From assembly GCA_020216745.1 (NCBI GenBank), contig JAIWNQ010000276.1, forward strand, positions 1 to 10,000: a DNA stretch of 10,000 nucleotides, given 5' to 3'. How positions within the stretch are numbered: position 1 is the first letter of the stretch; every line of letters starts with the position of its first letter. This document shows positions 1 through 6,382 of the stretch, one piece after another. Source of the stretch: Candidatus Hydrogenedens sp. Its GTDB lineage: Bacteria > Hydrogenedentota > Hydrogenedentia > Hydrogenedentales > Hydrogenedentaceae. Both the position numbers and the translations under genes were made by a program. A model generated the notes under the pieces. That model was given only the letters and a program-made list of their open reading frames with translations, did not search any database and was not told where the DNA came from.

Positions 1-82
1 CTTTAACATGCAAACAGATAGATAGTGAAGAAACATTTAAAAACCTTGCCCGTATGGCTAATACCTGAAAAAGGGATAGAAA

Positions 83-111
83 GCCTTAGCCAAGGCGGGC
101 TTCTTTTCTTT
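83..111 (+). terminator. Terminator-like hairpin with T-rich tail
   Basis: GCCTT (83-87) pairs perfectly with AAGGC (92-96) around a four-base AGCC loop. Flanking AA before and GGGCTT after allow alternative pairing of AAGCC with GGCTT. The tail TTCTTTTCTTT (101-111) is T-rich but interrupted and starts a few bases after the stem. It could end transcription of a gene lying left of the window. It also sits between two repeat copies, so it may belong to the repeat structure instead. Confidence 0.35.
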
Positions 112-160
112 CAAATCTTGCCTGCATGGCTAATGCATGGTGAAACATTGTTTATCTTTG

Positions 161-187
161 TCTGACAGTTCGGACAGGTCTGACGCA
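161..187. repeat. Three tandem degenerate 9-bp units (TCKGACAGK)
   Basis: Units are TCTGACAGT (161-169), TCGGACAGG (170-178) and TCTGACGCA (179-187). They differ at one to three positions each. The run lies between the second and third copies of the GYATGGCTAAT repeat and interrupts no gene. It looks like a short degenerate microsatellite-like repeat. Such 9-bp units give three-residue periodicity in any translated frame, which can create false small open frames. Confidence 0.6.
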
Positions 188-266
188 TACAATTTCCCTC
201 GTACCAATACATCCAAACCTCACCTGCATGGCTAATGCCCTGTATGGCTAATAATCTTCAATAGGG

Positions 267-295
267 TTGGGGACAAGATTTTCTACAGATATAAA
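267..295 (+). promoter_or_regulatory. Possible sigma-70-type promoter upstream of the TPR gene
   Basis: TTGGGG (267-272) and TATAAA (290-295) are separated by 17 bp. The -10 box matches the consensus at five of six positions, the -35 box only in its TTG. If used, it would give a leader of about 150 bases before the start at 455, which would include the inverted repeat at 406-434. In DNA this AT-rich, chance matches are common. Confidence 0.25.
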
Positions 296-405
296 AGATT
301 TTTATTTCCATATATCTTAGATAAGGTATTAATATCATTTTTGGGTTGTAGTAATAGGTAGATATTTATTCAGAGATGATATTCTTAGATTTCAGTTAGT
401 TTTTA

Positions 406-434
406 AATGTATGTTAGTATATCTTACATACATT
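406..434. promoter_or_regulatory. Perfect 9-bp inverted repeat, operator-like
   Basis: AATGTATGT (406-414) and ACATACATT (426-434) are exact reverse complements separated by 11 bases. The centre-to-centre distance of the arms is 20 bp, about two helical turns, which suits a dimeric DNA-binding protein. It ends 20 bp before the ATG at 455 and abuts the purine-rich ribosome binding region (AAGGA 435-439, AAAAAGG 439-445). A bound protein, or an RNA hairpin formed by the arms, would therefore directly affect expression of the TPR gene. No T-run follows, so it is not a terminator. Confidence 0.5.
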
Positions 435-454
435 AAGGAAAAAGGTTTTTACTT

Positions 455-1384
455 ATGTCAAAATGGGTGCGAATCATAATATTCGCAATCATATTTATTT
501 TGCTGGTATCTGTATTGATTTTTCATTATAACCCATTAGTGTCTATATTAAAAATCACAGCATTAAATAATAAAATAGGGCATAATGAGGATAACTATTA
601 TAAAGAATTAATACGGGTAGCCTTATCTGCTCTTGAGGATGACCCACTTGTATATTATGAAAGCACAAAGAAGTTGATTAGAGAGGCGAGTGTGGAAATT
701 GAGAAGCGGAAGGACACTTCAACAGAAGCAGACTTTATACTGGCAGTGCAATATATAAGAGAACGAGAATTCACAACTGCATTTAATAAATTGTATGGGG
801 TGCTCAATAAAAATCCTGATTGGTGCGAGGCTTATTGTTATCTTGGCTATATAGGGTTTAAATACTCTATTTCTACCTTCGAGGCATGTGAAACTTATTT
901 ACAACAAGCCATAAATTGCAACCCAAACAAGGCGAGATATTACTCTTTTTTAGCAACATTGTATCGAAATGAGTTCAACAATACGGAGGATAAAAAGTAC
1001 CTCGAATTAGCAAAACAAAACTTTGAAAAGGCTATTCAGATAGACCCAGAAGATATAAACGCCTATAACAATTATGCAAACTTTTTAGTAGAAACTGGTG
1101 ATTATGACAAAGCAGAACTCTACTACAAAAAAGCGATAGAAATTTTCCCAAATCATGGCAAACCATACTACAATTTGGCATGTCTTAAATCTATTCAGGG
1201 AGATGCGGATACCGCTATAAAATACTTAAAACAGGCATTGGACAAAAACCCTAATTTTAGATATGATGCAAAAAATGACCCCGATTTTGATTCAATACGG
1301 AATACCCCACAATTTAAGGAGCTAATTTATAATTACTACGGGAGTACTGATAAAAATCAATCTTTGAAAGATTCAGTCAGGTAA
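455..1384 (+). CDS. Membrane-anchored TPR protein
   Basis: The 309-residue protein begins with one hydrophobic segment (about residues 5-24) after a short basic start, so it is probably an N-terminal anchor with the rest outside the cytoplasm. From about residue 90 it is made of helical repeats. The two best are residues 201-234 and 235-268, with the TPR pattern of small residues at positions 8 and 20 and Pro near 32 (YNNYANF, GDYDKAELYYKKAIEIFPN). Weaker repeats cover about 91-122, 124-158 and 160-199. The tail (DPDFDSIRNTPQFKEL, 275-290) is the capping sequence common at the end of TPR arrays. TPRs act as protein-binding scaffolds; the partner is not evident. The ATG has purine-rich AAAAAGG 9 bp upstream. 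The gene stands alone on its strand, preceded by an inverted repeat, and converges on the gene at 1438-2295. Confidence 0.85.
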   Translation: MSKWVRIIIFAIIFILLVSVLIFHYNPLVSILKITALNNKIGHNEDNYYKELIRVALSALEDDPLVYYESTKKLIREASVEIEKRKDTSTEADFILAVQYIREREFTTAFNKLYGVLNKNPDWCEAYCYLGYIGFKYSISTFEACETYLQQAINCNPNKARYYSFLATLYRNEFNNTEDKKYLELAKQNFEKAIQIDPEDINAYNNYANFLVETGDYDKAELYYKKAIEIFPNHGKPYYNLACLKSIQGDADTAIKYLKQALDKNPNFRYDAKNDPDFDSIRNTPQFKELIYNYYGSTDKNQSLKDSVR

Positions 1385-1437
1385 AACAGATTAATCACAA
1401 TAGAATTTTTTAGGAAAAAGACAAATTTATGGATAAT

Positions 1438-2295
1438 TTATTTCCCTCTTAAAAATCTCCAAATTCGTGATAAAAAACCTCTTCTCCTTCTGCTTATCCT
1501 TATACTTCTTTGTTTTTCTAACGAGTCCGAAAGATTCTTCCTCCTGATGGTGCTTTCCAATTGGAAGTTGGCTAAAAATTCCTTCTTCGATAATATATGA
1601 AGTTGCTCAATTTGTTTTTGAATGTGCTGATGGTTAGCTAATATTTTAAGGCATGTGTCACATTCGTAAAGGTGTTTTTCTACCTCCAACATGTGTAATG
1701 CATTCACTTCGTTATCCAAATAAAGAGATAAATATTGATAAGTAATTTCGCACAAAGAATCATTTATTTGAAATGGCATCGGGGGTTTGTCTAACAATAA
1801 TGAGCGTAATAACTCTCTCGCTTCTGTTAACAAAGAATTTATTTCATCCCGATGATGAAATGTAATCGTTTCTAAATCTCGGTATGAAAGATTTTCTTTT
1901 ACCTTTAATAAGTAAAGAAATCGTTGTTCAGAAGAAAGCTGTTTTAATGTGTGGATTAAATTATTTGATACGACAAGGTCATTTCCGCATTGTGGACAGA
2001 ATGTTTTACGTTTATCATTAAGTTCATTAATGACACTCTGAGCATTAGAAAACAACGCTATTTTTGGCGTCAATAGAGTGGGTGAGTTTGCTTGTTCACA
2101 AGTCAGGTCTAAAATTTGGTGGATTTTTTCAAAAATTTGCGTGTCATTAATTCCCTCCTCAAACCAAAGTATCTCATAAAGAGTTAATCCATACTGGTGT
2201 ACAAGTTCATGGCATAAATCATAAGGAATCTTTACATGTGTAGTCTGTATGGGTGTTGTGAGACCTTTCTCTGTTGTGTGAGTATCAGGAATCAT
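1438..2295 (-). CDS. Sigma-region-4-like HTH fused to an anti-sigma zinc domain (zf-HC2/ZAS)
   Basis: This 285-residue protein is a mosaic. Residues 100-103 are CPQC, one zinc-knuckle half with no obvious second CxxC. Residues 118-168 match the ECF sigma-70 region 4 pattern: L-S-S-E-Q-R, hydrophobic block, LSYRDLE, then a helix with AREL-LR. Residues 182-215 match the zinc-binding anti-sigma domain: C182, YLDNE at 192-196, then H208-x3-C212-x2-C215. There is no sigma region 2 and no clear transmembrane segment. The C-terminus is very basic (RISRRRRGF near 266-274) and ends in a short amphipathic helix that could touch nucleic acid or membrane. The role is inferred to be regulatory, perhaps holding a sigma factor or binding -35 DNA. 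The start is well supported by GAGGAG (2307-2312), about 11 bp upstream. No partner sigma factor lies nearby in this window. Confidence 0.8.
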   Translation of the reverse strand: MIPDTHTTEKGLTTPIQTTHVKIPYDLCHELVHQYGLTLYEILWFEEGINDTQIFEKIHQILDLTCEQANSPTLLTPKIALFSNAQSVINELNDKRKTFCPQCGNDLVVSNNLIHTLKQLSSEQRFLYLLKVKENLSYRDLETITFHHRDEINSLLTEARELLRSLLLDKPPMPFQINDSLCEITYQYLSLYLDNEVNALHMLEVEKHLYECDTCLKILANHQHIQKQIEQLHILSKKEFLANFQLESTIRRKNLSDSLEKQRSIRISRRRRGFLSRIWRFLRGK

Positions 2296-2384
2296 TTTTA
2301 TGTTAGCTCCTCTTATATGATATTTTACATTATAAACGACTCAAAAGTGAAAATTATGCAATAAAGAAAGAGAATGTTTTACGT
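2296..2384. promoter_or_regulatory. Divergent intergenic region with promoter-like boxes
   Basis: This 89-bp gap separates the divergent HTH/zinc-domain gene and the glycosidase-symporter operon, so it must hold at least the promoters of one or both. A perfect TATAAT lies on the minus strand (2334-2329), about 34 bp from the leftward start. No good -35 box sits at the expected spacing. The purine-rich AAAGAAAGAGAA (2363-2374) is the weak ribosome binding region for the rightward gene. No clear operator palindrome was seen. A shared regulator of the two directions is possible but not shown. Confidence 0.4.
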
Positions 2385-4259
2385 ATGAAATATTTAGCCT
2401 TTTTAGAAAAATTTAAACAACCTCCTCGTGAGTATTCAGTAATGCCTTTTTGGTTTTTAAATGATGAATTAGAGGAGGGAAAAATTCAAGAATGTTTAAA
2501 TGATTTTATTGACCATGGTGTTTATGGAGTTGTTCCACATCCACGTATAGGTTTACCAGAATCTATCGGATTTATGTCGGAGCGATGGCTCTATTTTCTG
2601 AGGATAATCATTGAGTTTGCCCATAGTCATGAGATGAAAGTTATTCTTTATGATGAGGGTATGTATCCTTCTGGTTCATGTGCGGGGCAAGTAGTTCAGA
2701 AAAATCCAAAGCATTCAGCAAGGGCTTTAATACGACGCTTAAAGGGTAAAGAGCCATTAAAGGAGGGAGAAGAAATTATTTTTGCCGATGATAAATATGA
2801 CTATATTCATACTCGTTCAATGGGCACAATACGTGGTGTCCATTTTGGAACTGATGATGGAGACCCAGGAGCCCCACCAGCAGGTGATATATTAAATCCT
2901 GAGGCTGTGGCAAGTTTTATCGAGTTAGTCCATGAAAAGTATTATTCTGAATTTAAAGAATATTTTGGGAATACAGTCATAGGTATTTTTACAGACGAAC
3001 CAAACCCACTTGGGAGAAAACCAATTAAAGATGCACAACCATGGACATGGGGAATGCTTGATTTTATCTCAGATTATCTTGGCTATGATTTTAAACAATA
3101 TATTCCTATGCTGTGGGACAAAGAAACGGCTGAAACGCAGAAAATTAGAAAAGATTATTACAAGGCGGTTCAGAAAAGATTAGAGATTGCATTTTATAAA
3201 CCTTGTAGTGATTGGTGTGAAACACACAACATTGCTCTGACAGGGCATCCCAAAAGTCCAATGGATATACATACACTTAAATATTTTCATATCCCTGGCC
3301 AAGATATTGTGTGGCGATGGGTAGAACCATTTAAAGAAAATAGTATCGAAGGTCCTGAGTCTACAGGACCTAAAGGGAGTGCATCGGCAAAGATACACCA
3401 TCGACGTAAGCGAAATCTAAATGAATGTTTTGGTGCTTATGGCTGGAATCTTACATATGAAGAGATGGAATGGTTAACAGGTTGGCTTTTAGTTCGAGGG
3501 GTGGATTTGCTTGTTCCCCATGCTTTTTATTATTCAATAAAAGGTCCCCGTAGAGATGAGCGTCCACCAGATGTAGGTCCAAATAATATATGGTGGAACA
3601 CTTATAAAAAATATGCTGACAAGTGCGGTAGACTCTGCTGGTTTATTGCTGATGGGAATGCGGTGGCAGATGTCGCTATATTAGCTGATGTTGAATTTTT
3701 ACCATGGAATTCTGCTCGTATTCTTTACGAGAATCAAATTGATTTTTTCTATCTTGACATAGAAACGCTCATGAGAGAAGATGTGATCGTATCGGGGGAA
3801 GATATCCAGATTGATGGGGCAAAATATCATTTATTAGTTATTGATGGCATTGAACAAATTAAAGAGAAGCTTATTCGAAAATTGGAGCCACTAAATAAAA
3901 ATAGAAAGGTTGTTACTTATAAAAAAAGATTGTCACACATTTTGAACCATGCGGGGACTGACAAAGCATTATTGAATTTTATTCGTAATAAAATTCAACC
4001 CGATATTTTATTATATCCGCCAACCCCTTCAATACGTTATTACCATGCAAAACATGGGGATATTCATGGATATCTATTTTTTAATGAGGGGAAAGATGAA
4101 GTTAATACAAAAATTAGTGTTCGTGAAAAAGGGAAATGGATATGGTTAGACCCGAATTCTGGCGATGTGAAACCGATTCAACCTCCAAATAATCTAATAT
4201 TAAATTCAGGCGAGATGATGTTATTACTTATCGTTTCGGAAGATGAAATTCAATCTTAA
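2385..4259 (+). CDS. GH106-like TIM-barrel glycoside hydrolase, cytoplasmic
   Basis: The 624-residue protein has no signal peptide. Its first 380 residues look like a glycosidase TIM barrel of the broad GH106/alpha-L-rhamnosidase-like type: PFWFLNDEL (21-29), HGVYGVVPHPRIGLP (44-58), a strand ending in YDEGMYPSG (89-97), IFTDEPN (201-207), TGHPKSP (286-292) and ECFGAYGW (347-354), followed by DLLVPHAFYYS (374-384). E91, E205 and E347 sit at strand ends and are the candidate catalytic or substrate-binding acids (inference). Residues about 425-540 have the alternating strand/helix pattern of a flavodoxin- or glutamine-amidotransferase-like domain, as in the GH42 trimerisation region. A short beta-rich C-terminal domain follows. 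Classical GH106 enzymes are larger and secreted, so this is a trimmed intracellular relative. The substrate cannot be read from the sequence. It is followed 10 bp later by a symporter, suggesting import and then cleavage of a glycoside. Confidence 0.8.
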   Translation: MKYLAFLEKFKQPPREYSVMPFWFLNDELEEGKIQECLNDFIDHGVYGVVPHPRIGLPESIGFMSERWLYFLRIIIEFAHSHEMKVILYDEGMYPSGSCAGQVVQKNPKHSARALIRRLKGKEPLKEGEEIIFADDKYDYIHTRSMGTIRGVHFGTDDGDPGAPPAGDILNPEAVASFIELVHEKYYSEFKEYFGNTVIGIFTDEPNPLGRKPIKDAQPWTWGMLDFISDYLGYDFKQYIPMLWDKETAETQKIRKDYYKAVQKRLEIAFYKPCSDWCETHNIALTGHPKSPMDIHTLKYFHIPGQDIVWRWVEPFKENSIEGPESTGPKGSASAKIHHRRKRNLNECFGAYGWNLTYEEMEWLTGWLLVRGVDLLVPHAFYYSIKGPRRDERPPDVGPNNIWWNTYKKYADKCGRLCWFIADGNAVADVAILADVEFLPWNSARILYENQIDFFYLDIETLMREDVIVSGEDIQIDGAKYHLLVIDGIEQIKEKLIRKLEPLNKNRKVVTYKKRLSHILNHAGTDKALLNFIRNKIQPDILLYPPTPSIRYYHAKHGDIHGYLFFNEGKDEVNTKISVREKGKWIWLDPNSGDVKPIQPPNNLILNSGEMMLLLIVSEDEIQS

Positions 4260-4269
4260 TAGGAATTAG

Positions 4270-5958
4270 ATGGTGTTAGGACTTACATTTTTTGACTGGC
4301 TGGCAGTTATTTTGTATTTCGTAATTATTTCGGGAGTGGGTCTATGGTTTGCGAAAAATATTCGCAATACACACGACTTTTTTATGGGAGGTAATCGATT
4401 CGGTAAGGTTACAATGGTATTTTTTTCCTTCGGAGCAGGTACCAGCGGAAATGATGCGGTTGGCGTTTCCTCAAAAGTCTATACCAATGGAATTTCTGGT
4501 ATTTGGTATCAATGGTTATGGTTGTTCTGTACCCCTTTTTATTGGCTTATTCCACCGATATTAAGGCGGATGCGTATTTTAACGATGGGCGATTACTTTG
4601 AAGCCCGTTTCGGTTCTGGAGTTGGTGCATTATATGCAATTGTAGGGGTGTTGCAACTAACAGTAAATATTGGAGTTATACAATTAGGAGCAAGTGCTAC
4701 TATTGAAGCACTCACTAACGGAGCCATACCGAAGTATATCTCCGTTTTTTTTATGAGTGCTATATTTATTCTATATGGAGTGGCAGGTGGTTTAGGTGCA
4801 GCAATCATCACAGATTTCATCCAAGGGATTTTAACCGTTATTTTCTCTTTTATGTTGCTTCCATTAGTGCTTTATGCAGTTGGTGGATTAGATGGCTTGC
4901 GGGATAAAGTGAGTAATCCAGATTTGTTAAAAATTGTTGCTCCTGGAGAGATTAACCTTTTTTATGTCATAGTTCTTTGTTTTAATGCATTAGTCGGTGT
5001 TGTAACGCAACCGCATATCTTAGGTAATTGTGCAGCAGGCAAAACGGAAATGGATGGTCGGGTTGGACTTACAGGGGGGAACCTGTTGAAACGATTTTGC
5101 ACTATTGCATGGGCTTTCACAGGACTATGTGCAATTGCTTTATATCCGAATTTAACAGGCAGGCAAACAGACCAGGTATTTGGAATGATAGCAAGGGATT
5201 TCCTGCCGACCATTGCTCCAGGTCTTTTAGGGTTATTTATTTCTGCATTAATTGCGTCTGTAATGTCCTCTTGTGATGCCTTCATGGTATCGTCATCCGC
5301 ACTATTTACACAAAATTTATATCGCCGATATTGGATTAAAAACAAAACAGAAGAACACTATATTATGGTAGGTAGGGTAATATCAATAGTCATTGTGATT
5401 GTGGGGATACTATTTGCTTTAAAAGTGCCAAACGTCCCGAGAGGACTTGAAATATTCTTTTCATTACAAGCCATGATGGGACCTATCTTTTGGTTAGGTT
5501 TATTCTGGCGACGAACAACATCAAAAGCGGCATGGGCTTCTACATTAGGAAGTTTCACTGTTTTTACCATCACTTCACTTCCCTTTTTTCAACAATGGGC
5601 AGTGGCAAACTTACCTGAATTTATGATTTGGCAGGATAAATTACGACTTTCGTGGCAAATGACGTTCTATCTTGCCACTGGATTTTCTCTTGGAATCATT
5701 GTAAGTCTTGTCACACATCCAGTGCCAGAGGAAAAGTTAAATCGAATCTATACTTGTATATATACCCCTGTAAAACCTGGGGAAAAACATATCGCTCCAT
5801 TTACACTTCCGCCCGATGTTTTACCTGAGCCTCCAAAAAAATTGCTACCCTTTAAAAATATTGAAATTCCTTATCCTTCTCGTGTAGGAATGCTTGGCTT
5901 TATCTTTGTTTGGATTATTGTTATTAGTTTAATTTTATTTGTTAATAGTATTGTTTAA
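4270..5958 (+). CDS. Sodium:solute symporter (SSS family)
   Basis: The 562-residue protein is an inner-membrane secondary transporter with about 13 hydrophobic segments. Family marks include FFMGGNRFG near the first loop (37-45), FSFGAGTSGNDAVG (52-65) in the broken first core helix, GDYFEARFG (107-115), GGLGAAIITDFIQG (173-186) matching the SSS signature G-x-x-x-x-x-TD-x-x-Q, and ALIASVMSSCDAFMVSSSALFTQN (from 326) in core helix 8. S333-S334 align by spacing to FT with the Na2-site serines of vSGLT (inference). A hydrophilic loop at about 487-537 precedes a last membrane helix (539-560). AGGA at 4261-4264, five bases before ATG, gives the start. The gene lies 10 bp after the glycosidase gene, so the two are almost certainly co-transcribed. 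The likely cargo is a sugar, glycoside or sugar acid, but SSS sequence alone does not fix it. Confidence 0.9.
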   Translation: MVLGLTFFDWLAVILYFVIISGVGLWFAKNIRNTHDFFMGGNRFGKVTMVFFSFGAGTSGNDAVGVSSKVYTNGISGIWYQWLWLFCTPFYWLIPPILRRMRILTMGDYFEARFGSGVGALYAIVGVLQLTVNIGVIQLGASATIEALTNGAIPKYISVFFMSAIFILYGVAGGLGAAIITDFIQGILTVIFSFMLLPLVLYAVGGLDGLRDKVSNPDLLKIVAPGEINLFYVIVLCFNALVGVVTQPHILGNCAAGKTEMDGRVGLTGGNLLKRFCTIAWAFTGLCAIALYPNLTGRQTDQVFGMIARDFLPTIAPGLLGLFISALIASVMSSCDAFMVSSSALFTQNLYRRYWIKNKTEEHYIMVGRVISIVIVIVGILFALKVPNVPRGLEIFFSLQAMMGPIFWLGLFWRRTTSKAAWASTLGSFTVFTITSLPFFQQWAVANLPEFMIWQDKLRLSWQMTFYLATGFSLGIIVSLVTHPVPEEKLNRIYTCIYTPVKPGEKHIAPFTLPPDVLPEPPKKLLPFKNIEIPYPSRVGMLGFIFVWIIVISLILFVNSIV

Positions 5959-5972
5959 TGACGAACCCTGAC

Positions 5973-6152
5973 TTATCTATTCTCTGACTGATTTTGAGTA
6001 GATGTTTCCTCTTTCTCCAAAATGACAAGAAAGTCATTGTAACTTCCCCCATGATTAGGAGTAACAGATACTACTTTCCACCCTTGTTGTAAAAGACGGT
6101 CTAAATCAAATTTTCCCCGACCATTTGACTCAATAATAATAGAAGTCTGCAT
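5973..6152 (-). CDS. Small DUF4177-like protein, 59 residues
   Basis: An open frame of 60 codons starts ATG at 6152 and ends TAA at 5973. It carries a near-ideal GGAGGAG ribosome binding site (6164-6158) five bases upstream, the best in the window. The protein starts MQTSIIIESNGRGKFD and continues with DLDRLLQQGWKVVSV (16-30), TPNHGGSYND (31-40) and FLVILEK (41-47), ending in a polar tail. The order of a beta strand, a helix with LL..GW, a strand VVSV, a glycine-rich turn and a strand FLVILEK is that of the small DUF4177-type alpha/beta fold. Membership is inferred from pattern only and the function is unknown. An overlapping ATG four bases further upstream is out of frame and stops after eight codons. 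The gene ends 14 bp from the convergent symporter gene. Confidence 0.75.
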   Translation of the reverse strand: MQTSIIIESNGRGKFDLDRLLQQGWKVVSVTPNHGGSYNDFLVILEKEETSTQNQSENR

Positions 6153-6157
6153 ACATT

Positions 6158-6164
6158 CTCCTCC
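6158..6164 (-). promoter_or_regulatory. Strong Shine-Dalgarno site of the small gene
   Basis: On the minus strand the sequence reads GGAGGAG, then five bases, then ATG. It decides the start of the 59-residue protein, because the two nearby ATGs (starting at 6156 and 6152) are in different frames and only the one at 6152 opens a long frame with the ideal spacing. Confidence 0.75.
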
Positions 6165-6264
6165 ACTTAAATCGCCTTTTTTAATTTAAAAACCGATATT
6201 TTATGGCGAGAATAATACCTAAAATAATTTAAAGAGAACAAATTCACATCTCAAATTAAAGGCA

Positions 6265-6284
6265 CTACCCTCGTTGGGATGTAG
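6265..6284 (-). terminator. Possible hairpin terminator downstream of the recO operon
   Basis: On the plus strand, CTAC (6265-6268) pairs with GTAG (6281-6284), and CC (6269-6270) with two of the G's at 6276-6278, leaving an AT bulge (6279-6280) and a short loop. Read on the minus strand it is followed by TGCCTTTAATTT, a weak T-rich tail. It lies about 100 bp past the stop of the last gene of the leftward operon and before the small gene. This fits a terminator, but the stem is short and bulged. Confidence 0.3.
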
Positions 6285-6382
6285 TATATGTGTCCTATTT
6301 GTCAGTAAAGCATCATCACCTAATAAGCAGGACATAGTTATTTTACTACTGAATACACTTTTCATACCCTTTGAATCGGTAT

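Larger units (their letters stand above)
52..252. repeat. Four copies of a short dispersed repeat, core GYATGGCTAAT
   Basis: The 11-bp core occurs at 52-62 (GTATGGCTAAT), 124-134 (GCATGGCTAAT), 226-236 (GCATGGCTAAT) and 242-252 (GTATGGCTAAT), always in the same orientation. The only core difference is C/T at the second base. Three copies share a longer context on their left: CCTTGCCC, ATCTTGCCT and CCTCACCT precede the core. Read on the minus strand the unit is roughly ATTAGCCATRCRGGYRAG. Start-to-start spacings are 72, 102 and 16 bp, so this is not a CRISPR array. No copy was seen elsewhere in the window. A dispersed intergenic repeat family is the likely explanation (inference). Confidence 0.75.
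1..454. other. Intergenic stretch without a convincing gene
   Basis: No long open frame with gene-like composition was found on either strand. The left part (to about 260) is richer in GC than the right part and carries the short dispersed repeats, a 9-bp tandem repeat and a terminator-like hairpin listed separately. The right part (260-454) is very AT-rich and contains a possible promoter and an inverted repeat just ahead of the TPR gene. A 33-codon minus-strand frame at 212-111 overlaps the repeats and is treated as repeat-derived, not as a gene. Confidence 0.7.

Noticed and set aside
52..252. CRISPR array
   Set aside because: Repeats are only about 11-20 bp, spacings are 72, 102 and 16 bp, and no cas gene is present.
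1385..1437. Rho-independent terminator between the convergent TPR and HTH/zinc-domain genes
   Set aside because: The only pairing is TTTTT with AAAAA around TAGG, an A-T stem too weak to support a call.
3180..3401. 73-codon minus-strand frame inside the glycosidase gene
   Set aside because: Antisense to the catalytic barrel, no ribosome site of note and Cys/Phe-rich shadow composition.
4962..5345. 127-codon minus-strand open frame inside the symporter gene
   Set aside because: It lies wholly antisense to strongly conserved symporter helices and its translation has no family pattern; it is a shadow of the real gene.
6219..6365. Minus-strand frame of 48 codons starting ATG 6365, in the gap after the alpha/beta hydrolase gene
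   Set aside because: It has only a weak AAAGGG three bases or so before the ATG, and its translation lacks recognisable pattern. It covers the hairpin cluster, so the open frame is more likely a chance reading through structured non-coding sequence.
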